Both the position numbers and the translations under genes were made by a program. From Bacillota bacterium (lineage in GTDB: Bacteria; Bacillota; Clostridia; Lachnospirales; Lachnospiraceae), in contig JAEYPP010000075.1 of assembly GCA_023410575.1 (NCBI GenBank), forward strand, positions 1-55,345: a DNA stretch of 55,345 nt, in the 5' to 3' direction. This document shows positions 50,409 to 55,345 of the stretch, piece by piece. Positions within the stretch are counted from its first letter, which is position 1. Every line of letters begins with the position of its first letter. The notes beneath the pieces were generated by a model. That model did not search any database. It had not been told where the DNA came from and saw only the letters and a program-made list of their open reading frames with translations.

Positions 50409-51764
50409 ATGGAGCAAAATAATAGGTATCAAGAAGAAATTGAATTAAAGGACTTAATGTATGCAGTGTTTAGAAGATGGCGCTCTGTCATAGTAGTTGG
50501 GATAATAGTAGCTATTTTATTAGGTGCATATAAAGGAATTTCGATGATAAAAGCAATCAATAATCCGAATGTTTTGTCTGAGATTGAGGATGAAAATAAA
50601 CTTTATATAAAAACTCAGGAACGATACGAAAAAGAAATTAACAATATCAAGAATGATATAGAAAATAAGGAAAACTACCTTAAGGATTCCCTTTTGATGC
50701 AGGTTGATCCATACAATATGTATGTAGCAAAATTAAATTATTATATCATTGCGGAGGAACAGGATTTTAGGATTATTAATTATTATCTAAGCTATGCCCA
50801 AGGCGGAGATTTATATTCTCGTATATCTGAGAAGTTGAAGAAGAGTATAGATTTTAGGTACTTAAGTGAAGTTTTAGTTTTTACTGCTAACAATGATAGT
50901 AATATGCTTACTGTAAGCCTTGTAAGTGCGGATTCTGAAACAAATAGCTTAATTATAGATTGTGTGAAAGAAGGATTGGAAGAAAGGTCAAGAGAAATTA
51001 AAGAAAAAGTAGGAGAGCATACCTTTAAGATAATAAACGAAACCCAATATCAGACCATTGACTTAAATTTAGCAAATACAATAAACAACATTGAAATTGA
51101 AATTAACACTCTTAGAACCAATCTCGATAACAAACAAATAGAATATGAAGCATTAAAAGAACCAAGAATTGTGAACAACTCATACATAGAAGCTATCAAG
51201 AGCTTGATGAAGTTCTTTATTGTAGGTATAGTTCTTGGTGTAGTTCTTGCAACAGCATATCATATTTTTATGTTCTTGTTTAGTGATAAGCTTCATGATA
51301 GAAAAAAGTTATCCAATCGTTATCAGTTAAAGTTGATAGGTGATTTATCAAAACCAAAATACGGAAAGTTATTCAAAAAGCTAGATCGTTGGCTTGCAAA
51401 AATATTCGGACAAGTGGTAGCTAATGCTTCACAAGATGATATATATCAGATAATGGCAGCCAATATAGTGGTATTGTCCTCTGTAGACCATACGAGAGAT
51501 TACCTTATTACCGGAAGTGTATCGGAAGAAACTCTGGAATCCATTCAGAAGAAGTTAATTAACATGAACAAGTTAAAAGAAATGAAGTTCAATTGTAGCG
51601 GAAATATTGCAACTACAGCATTGACCATAGAGAAAGCATCCCATTGTGATGGCATCATTCTTGTTGAGAAATTATATGAATCAAGGATATCTGAAATCGA
51701 GAGAGAAATCGAAATGGTGAAGAATATCGGAAAAGTCATCCTTGGAGTAATATTGATATCATAG
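50409..51764 (+). CDS. Wzz-like chain-length regulator with degenerate BY-kinase domain
   Basis: A 451-residue polysaccharide co-polymerase. Membrane segments lie near residues 25-45 (VVGIIVAILLGAYKGI) and 263-287 (FFIVGIVLGVVLATAYHIFM), with a coiled-coil extracytoplasmic region between. The 160-residue cytoplasmic tail resembles a bacterial tyrosine kinase (CpsD/YwqD) core in ANIVVLSSVDHTRDYLITGS and GIILVEKLYESRISEIEREI, but the Walker A GxxxxGK(S/T) is replaced by GSVSEETLES and no Tyr cluster is present. It is therefore a pseudo-kinase version that may act by binding, not phosphorylation. Last gene of the operon. Confidence 0.82.
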   Translation: MEQNNRYQEEIELKDLMYAVFRRWRSVIVVGIIVAILLGAYKGISMIKAINNPNVLSEIEDENKLYIKTQERYEKEINNIKNDIENKENYLKDSLLMQVDPYNMYVAKLNYYIIAEEQDFRIINYYLSYAQGGDLYSRISEKLKKSIDFRYLSEVLVFTANNDSNMLTVSLVSADSETNSLIIDCVKEGLEERSREIKEKVGEHTFKIINETQYQTIDLNLANTINNIEIEINTLRTNLDNKQIEYEALKEPRIVNNSYIEAIKSLMKFFIVGIVLGVVLATAYHIFMFLFSDKLHDRKKLSNRYQLKLIGDLSKPKYGKLFKKLDRWLAKIFGQVVANASQDDIYQIMAANIVVLSSVDHTRDYLITGSVSEETLESIQKKLINMNKLKEMKFNCSGNIATTALTIEKASHCDGIILVEKLYESRISEIEREIEMVKNIGKVILGVILIS

Positions 51765-51836
51765 AAAATTTGAGTTAAATGAAAGGGATAATGAGCTAGA
51801 CCCGTGTATTATGGATATTAATGATATGGTAAAACT

Positions 51837-51870
51837 AAAAGTAGCCAAGGAGTAATTCTTGGCTACTTTT
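51837..51870 (+). terminator. Terminator at the end of the polysaccharide operon
   Basis: AAAAGTAGCCAAG (51837-51849) and CTTGGCTACTTTT (51858-51870), a perfect 13-bp stem with an 8-base loop. Confidence 0.88.
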
Positions 51871-51943
51871 GATTGATGTATATTGCAAAAAAGATATGCG
51901 GAATGAGGATAAACGGTAAACTACTCGTACCGTCCTAAAAGAT

Positions 51944-51965
51944 AAGCCACACTTACGTGCGGCTT
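51944..51965 (-). terminator. Hairpin after tnpC
   Basis: AAGCCACAC (51944-51952) and GTGCGGCTT (51957-51965) pair with one mismatch; on the - strand it follows the tnpC stop and precedes ATCTTTTAG. Confidence 0.5.
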
Positions 51966-51967
51966 GG

Positions 51968-52402
51968 TTACTTGATTACTTTTTTACATTCCTTTGGAAG
52001 TTTATCTGACCAAGGAAGCAGATTTTCAATAAAACTTGTGTTTGTATCATCCAGATGTTCGGGAATCTCAGTCAAAAGGTAATTAAAGTACTCATAAGGT
52101 TTCAGGTTGTTTGCTTTTGCTGTTTCGGCAATACTATACACGATAGCACTTGATTTCGCTCCGGCAATGGTATCAATCATGACCCAGTTCTTTTTGCCAA
52201 TACAAAATCCTCGAATGGTTCTTTCAGCAGCATTATTATCGATTGGGACCTCTCCATCTGAAAGAAATGCCTTAAGGTATTTCTCCTGATTGATGGAATA
52301 CTGTAAGCCTTTCTGAGTTTTGTTATCTCTTAATATATGTGGTTCTTTTTTGTGAACCCACGCAAAGTAGGCCTCCACAAGAGGCTTCACGAGCTTCATC
52401 TG
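51968..52402 (-). pseudogene. IS66 transposase TnpC, C-terminal fragment
   Basis: About 145 residues are homologous to the end of the DDE transposase: KLVKPLVEAYFAW, then SDGEVPIDNNAAERTIRGFC with the final catalytic Glu in NNAAERTIR, KKNWVMIDTIAGAKSSAIVY and YLLTEIP. The N-terminal two thirds, including the first Asp residues and the zinc region, is missing, so it is inactive. Confidence 0.9.
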
Positions 52403-52550
52403 TATTTCGTGGCCATGTGAAAGCTCCGACTTCAAGACGCTTGTAAAGAAGTAAAAATTCATCACCTTCCCGAACAAGTCCTTTTATATTGGTAGCTCTA
52501 CGGCCACAAACAAAAACAGGGTATCCTTATCAAATGGATCAAGTTCAAAA
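52389..52550 (-). pseudogene. IS66 accessory protein TnpB, fragment
   Basis: Read on the - strand, one frame gives FELDPFDKDTLFLF and, after a missing base near 52510, CGRRATNIKGLVREGDEFLL then LYKRLEVGAFTWPRNTDEAR. This is the conserved core of the IS66 TnpB/Orf2 family. It runs directly into the tnpC fragment near 52389-52402, so the intervening tnpB end and tnpC start were deleted. Confidence 0.8.
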
Positions 52551-52553
52551 TAA

Positions 52554-53246
52554 TATGCGGAATGCTTTATAAAAAAACATACGGTTGGTATTAGAGAAGA
52601 TATTGAATTGATGTATAAGCAAGGAGAGGGGATTCTATATAGAATTGCGAATGAAAGTAAAAGGGAATACGGCGAAGAGTTTACTACGCAATTTGGAGTG
52701 TTTAAAAACAATAACCAAGGAGAATTTGGTGGTCATTTAATTTCATCTAGCGGCACGAGAATAAGTGGTAATTTTATAAATGTGTTCGATTATAAGGACA
52801 TGGTGTATGCAATTGATTCATTAAATCATATGGGAATAGCGCATTTCAATTTGTTAGTATTTAAAAGTTCAGACGAGTATCAGACAATATATCATACGAA
52901 AGATTTTATGGAGGATTTTGAAAATTTTAAATTTAGCGCAATGTACATTGACGGGCAGGAAATGTATATTATAATAAGTGGTGATATTTCATCCTATGGT
53001 AAGGAAAAATATTGCAAAGATTGTACGAAGATATTAAAAGTCAATGAATCTGTGGTTGATGAAGTAGCTGTTGTAGATGAATCATTTTCTTTTATTAATA
53101 GCTTAGTGATTATTGGTGATTATGCATATGTGTCTATGGATAAACTTGTAGCACAAATTGCTTTATCTAGTGGAAAAGTGGACTATTATACATGCTTATC
53201 AGAGCAAGCTGAAGAAAACTTGATTCAGATAAGAAAGTTAATTTGA
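52554..53246 (+). pseudogene. Uncharacterised protein, 5' end probably lost to the IS66 insertion
   Basis: The frame is open from just after a TAA at 52551-52553 and reads through HTVGIREDIELMYKQGEGIL without a proper start; the first ATG is 52611 without a Shine-Dalgarno sequence. The 212-residue remainder is beta-rich (TRISGNFINVFDYKDMVYAI; SFINSLVIIGDYAYVSMDKL), suggestive of a propeller or repeat, but not recognised. The IS66 direct repeat lies exactly at its 5' edge, so the insertion probably removed the promoter and first codons. Confidence 0.55.
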
Positions 53247-53426
53247 ATTAACGAAGAGGAATAGCCTAGAACATACGATAAAATAATGGAGATTGAAGAT
53301 GCTTATTACATTTTTGGTTTATCAAAATAGTGTGTGATTATGATCCAAATGGATGAATAATTACATACTATTTTTTTAGTAACCTAAAACTTTCAAACTT
53401 ACAGAAGTGTCTTAAGCTATCATTGG

Positions 53427-53447
53427 CAGGGTATTGGCGAGTGACTT
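53427..53447 (+). pseudogene. Short relic of a TetR-family gene
   Basis: TTGGCAGGGTATTGG(C)GAGTGAC matches 16009-16031 of the TetR gene with one substitution and encodes LAGYWRVT in both places. Nothing else of the gene is recognisable here. Confidence 0.45.
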
Positions 53448-53467
53448 ATATAATTGGTAAAAATAAC

Positions 53468-53511
53468 TTGACGAAAACATATTACAATGATATCATAATG
53501 ATATCACAAAA
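53468..53511 (+). promoter_or_regulatory. Promoter with ATGATATCA repeats
   Basis: TTGACG (53468-53473), 17 bases, TATCAT (53491-53496). Two palindromic ATGATATCA(T) units occur in a row at 53487-53506 across the -10, a possible operator. AAAGGAGG follows, then the SPFH gene. Confidence 0.65.
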
Positions 53512-53525
53512 AGGAGGATTTTACC

Positions 53526-54545
53526 ATGACTGAAAAAATATTAAGTAAAAAGAAGAATGGAATGACTGTTTTGATTCTTTCGTTATTGCTTTATGTGGTA
53601 GCTATTGCAGGAATTATCTTTGGTGGTTATCAGATGGATCAAGGAAACACAGCATGGTCTGTTGCATTTGCAATATGTATCATCTTCGTATGTACGGGAT
53701 GGATTCTATGGTGTGGTTTAAAAGAAGTTAAGCCACAGGAGGCATTGGTTCTCACTCTGTTCGGTAATTATATCGGTACATTAAAAGAAGAGGGTTTTTA
53801 CTTTGTGAATCCTTTCTGTTCTGCAGTAAATCCTGCAGCACAAACGAAGTTGAATCAAAGTGGTGATGTTAAGGATAATAGTACAGTTTCCTTAATGACA
53901 GGAGTAAAAACGGTTTCAGTTGATACTCAAAGAAAGAAAATATCATTGAAAATAATGACGTTAAACAATAATCGTCAAAAAATTAATGATTGTCTTGGTA
54001 ACCCAATTGAGATCGGAATAGCAGTCACTTGGAGAATTGTGGATACTGCAAAGGCAGTATTTAATGTGGATAACTACAAGGAATTCTTATCCCTTCAGTG
54101 CGACTCAGCACTCAGAAACATTGTAAGAATTTATCCTTATGATGTAGCTCCTAATGTCGACACAACTGGAGATGGTATAGCAGATGAGGGAAGCCTTCGT
54201 GGGTCTAGTGAAACAGTTGCCAATCGTATCAAAGACGAAATCCAAGCGAGAGTAAATGAAGCAGGTATTGTAATTGTGGAGGCTAGAATCACATATTTAG
54301 CTTATGCACCAGAGATTGCGGCTGTCATGCTTCAAAGACAACAAGCTTCTGCAATTGTGGATGCACGTAAGCTGATTGTAGATGGTGCAGTAGGTATGGT
54401 AGAGATGGCAATCGAGCGCTTGAATGAGAAGAAAACGATAGAATTAGATGAAGAGCGTAAAGCGGCAATGGTATCCAATTTGCTTGTTGTTCTTTGTGGA
54501 AACCATGATACACAACCAATCGTAAATGCAGGAAGTTTATATTAA
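53526..54545 (+). CDS. SPFH/band 7 domain membrane protein
   Basis: A 339-residue protein with two N-terminal membrane segments (VLILSLLLYVVAIAGIIFGG and WSVAFAICIIFVCTGWILW) and a cytoplasmic SPFH domain starting near residue 65 (KEVKPQEALVLTLFGNYIGT). A coiled-coil end includes QRQQASAIVDARKLIVDGAV. SPFH proteins form oligomeric membrane microdomain scaffolds that recruit proteases and other partners. AAAGGAGG precedes the ATG. A small RHH gene follows, probably in the same transcript. Confidence 0.92.
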   Translation: MTEKILSKKKNGMTVLILSLLLYVVAIAGIIFGGYQMDQGNTAWSVAFAICIIFVCTGWILWCGLKEVKPQEALVLTLFGNYIGTLKEEGFYFVNPFCSAVNPAAQTKLNQSGDVKDNSTVSLMTGVKTVSVDTQRKKISLKIMTLNNNRQKINDCLGNPIEIGIAVTWRIVDTAKAVFNVDNYKEFLSLQCDSALRNIVRIYPYDVAPNVDTTGDGIADEGSLRGSSETVANRIKDEIQARVNEAGIVIVEARITYLAYAPEIAAVMLQRQQASAIVDARKLIVDGAVGMVEMAIERLNEKKTIELDEERKAAMVSNLLVVLCGNHDTQPIVNAGSLY

Positions 54546-54565
54546 TCTAAGATGGGAATAAAAGT

Positions 54566-54766
54566 ATGGCAGATAGCAAAAAACAAGTGCCTTTAAGGTT
54601 ATCACCAAAATTATATGATGCAATTGCTTCTTGGGCAGAGGATGATTTTAGATCCATAAACGGTCAGATTGAGTATTTGTTAACAGAGTGCGTGAGGCAG
54701 AGAAAGAAGAATGGTAAGTATGTCTCGAAAGAGATTGATATTCCACCAGAACTTGATATACATTAA
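54566..54766 (+). CDS. Arc-type ribbon-helix-helix protein
   Basis: 66 residues. QVPLRLSPKLYDAIASWAED forms the beta strand and first helix, followed by RSINGQIEYLLTECVRQRKK as the second helix, the Arc/MetJ fold. It would bind DNA as a dimer, or act as an adaptor. It lies 20 bases after the SPFH gene; SPFH and Arc-like genes are often paired in clostridia. A direct regulatory role for the promoter repeats at 53487-53506 is possible. Confidence 0.85.
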   Translation: MADSKKQVPLRLSPKLYDAIASWAEDDFRSINGQIEYLLTECVRQRKKNGKYVSKEIDIPPELDIH

Positions 54767-54784
54767 CCTTATACAATGATAGTT

Positions 54785-54814
54785 CCTCTCTTTTTTTGCA
54801 CTCATAAAGAGAGG
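54785..54814. other. Hairpin after the RHH gene
   Basis: CCTCTCTTT (54785-54793) pairs with AAAGAGAGG (54806-54814). The T run is in the 5' arm, so it is a weak terminator on the + strand. Confidence 0.5.
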
Positions 54815-54858
54815 TACAATTACTAAAATTCTTTATATTAAGAATAAGGAGATGAATT

Positions 54859-55236
54859 ATGGATTGGATTAAAAGATTAAATAGTGCTGTGAATTATATC
54901 GAGGAAAATATTGCAGATACCATAGATATGGAAAAGGTAGCAAAGATAGCTGGCTGTTCTTCTTATCACTTTCAAAGGATGTTTACATATATGGCAGAAG
55001 TGCCATTATCTGAATATGTAAGGAAACGTAAAATGTCATTAGCAGCAGTTGAAATAATGAATGGTGATAAGGTAATCGATGTTGCACTAAAGTATGGATA
55101 TGATTCACCTACATCATTTAATCGGGCATTTAAAAGTATACATAATATTGCACCATCAAAGATGAAAGAAGATGGTGTAATGGTAAAAGCTTTTCCACCA
55201 ATTCATTTCCAAATATTAATAAGTCCAGCGGTATGA
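54859..55236 (+). CDS. AraC-type regulator lacking its effector domain
   Basis: The 125 residues hold a full AraC DNA-binding domain with both HTH motifs (MEKVAKIAGCSSYHFQRMF and VIDVALKYGYDSPTSFNRAF) and end at VKAFPPIHFQILISPAV. In the relatives of this subgroup the AFPPIxFQIxIKG segment leads into a GyrI-like effector-binding domain of about 150 residues. Here the frame stops at that point, so the sensor is missing. AAGGAG precedes the ATG. It may still bind DNA, but the normal inducer response should be lost. Confidence 0.82.
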   Translation: MDWIKRLNSAVNYIEENIADTIDMEKVAKIAGCSSYHFQRMFTYMAEVPLSEYVRKRKMSLAAVEIMNGDKVIDVALKYGYDSPTSFNRAFKSIHNIAPSKMKEDGVMVKAFPPIHFQILISPAV

Positions 55237-55345
55237 TGTCAAGTGAGACATACTATAAAAATCGTATTTTTTAATAGTATTTCTAAAAAAACAAAAAACG
55301 ACCACCTAAGCCCTGTCGACCAAGTTTTTGAAAAATGAGCAGGGC
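55237..55345. other. Non-coding window end with hairpins
   Basis: TACTATAAAAAT and ATTTTTTAATAGTA (55253-55281) form an AT-rich hairpin like a terminator. GCCCTG (55310) and CAGGGC (55345) form another around 24 bases. The second half may be the edge of a mobile element that truncated the AraC gene, but the sequence ends here. Confidence 0.35.

Larger units (their letters stand above)
51894..52564 (-). mobile_element. IS66-family insertion remnant
   Basis: The segment carries fragments of tnpB and tnpC on the - strand in the order expected for IS66, joined by an internal deletion. A 12-base direct repeat, ATATGCGGAATG, occurs at 51894-51905 and 52553-52564, bracketing the fragments. IS66 elements normally make 8-bp duplications, so the longer repeat may contain one or be a recombination product. 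No complete terminal inverted repeats are recognised. Confidence 0.75.

Overview
The window reads as the chromosome of a low-GC anaerobic member of the Bacillota, most likely a Lachnospiraceae or Lachnoclostridium-type clostridium. This is inferred from AT-rich codon use, strong AGGAGG ribosome binding sites, the complete [FeFe]-hydrogenase maturation set (hydE-hydG-hydF), an EFR1-type flavodoxin/ferredoxin and a ferritin; no rRNA or other species marker is present. Nearly all genes are on the + strand. Exceptions are a secreted nuclease, a PNPOx-like protein, an alpha/beta hydrolase and an IS66 remnant.

Layout. 1-4.5 kb: decayed GNAT and MazG remnants, a TetR regulator with an EFR1 protein, a secreted repeat-rich nuclease, and exonuclease III. 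4.5-9.2 kb: a long structured leader, then hydE, hydG and hydF. 9.2-14.3 kb: a PNPOx-like protein, an operon for 5-oxoproline or pyroglutamyl peptides (DUF969-DUF979 transporter, M29 aminopeptidase, Pcp), and a lipoprotein. 14.4-18 kb: an alpha/beta hydrolase divergent from a TetR gene with a palindromic operator over its -35 box, then an AraC regulator and an alpha-toroid protein. 18.2-26.1 kb: a defence-like accessory block with a MazG-like hydrolase, a PD-(D/E)XK/DUF2075 helicase fusion, a CoiA-like zinc protein, a methyltransferase, and a nuclease/SF2 helicase/HTH fusion that overlaps it. 26.3-31.5 kb: HAD phosphatase, ferritin, a relic of a second DUF2075 helicase, two uncharacterised proteins and an XRE regulator. 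31.5-38 kb: a second block with a GmrSD-type DUF262/DUF1524 protein, a second MazG-like hydrolase, a frameshifted HNH nuclease, a WYL protein broken by an in-frame TGA, a tRNA-like RNA inside a long-range stem, a 5'-decayed DUF2828 (Ro60/TROVE-like VWA) gene and what looks like the first codons of rtcB. 38-51.8 kb: an extracellular polysaccharide operon with a strong promoter (glycosyltransferases, UDP-ManNAcA synthesis, polymerase, flippase, heparinase-like protein, CapK-like ligase, Wzz-like co-polymerase). It contains relics of a sugar aminotransferase and of the priming sugar-phosphate transferase. 51.9-55.3 kb: an IS66 remnant, a 5'-truncated gene, an SPFH protein with a ribbon-helix-helix partner, and an AraC regulator lacking its effector domain.

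Two things stand out. First, the window holds many gene relics that only appear when short frames are translated and compared: GNAT twice, MazG, DUF2075, HNH, WYL, DUF2828, rtcB, DegT, a sugar transferase, tnpB/tnpC and TetR. Second, the tRNA-like element next to a TROVE-related VWA protein and an rtcB-like start resembles a degraded Ro60/Y-RNA/RtcB RNA-repair locus. All family assignments are from reading the translations; no database search was run.
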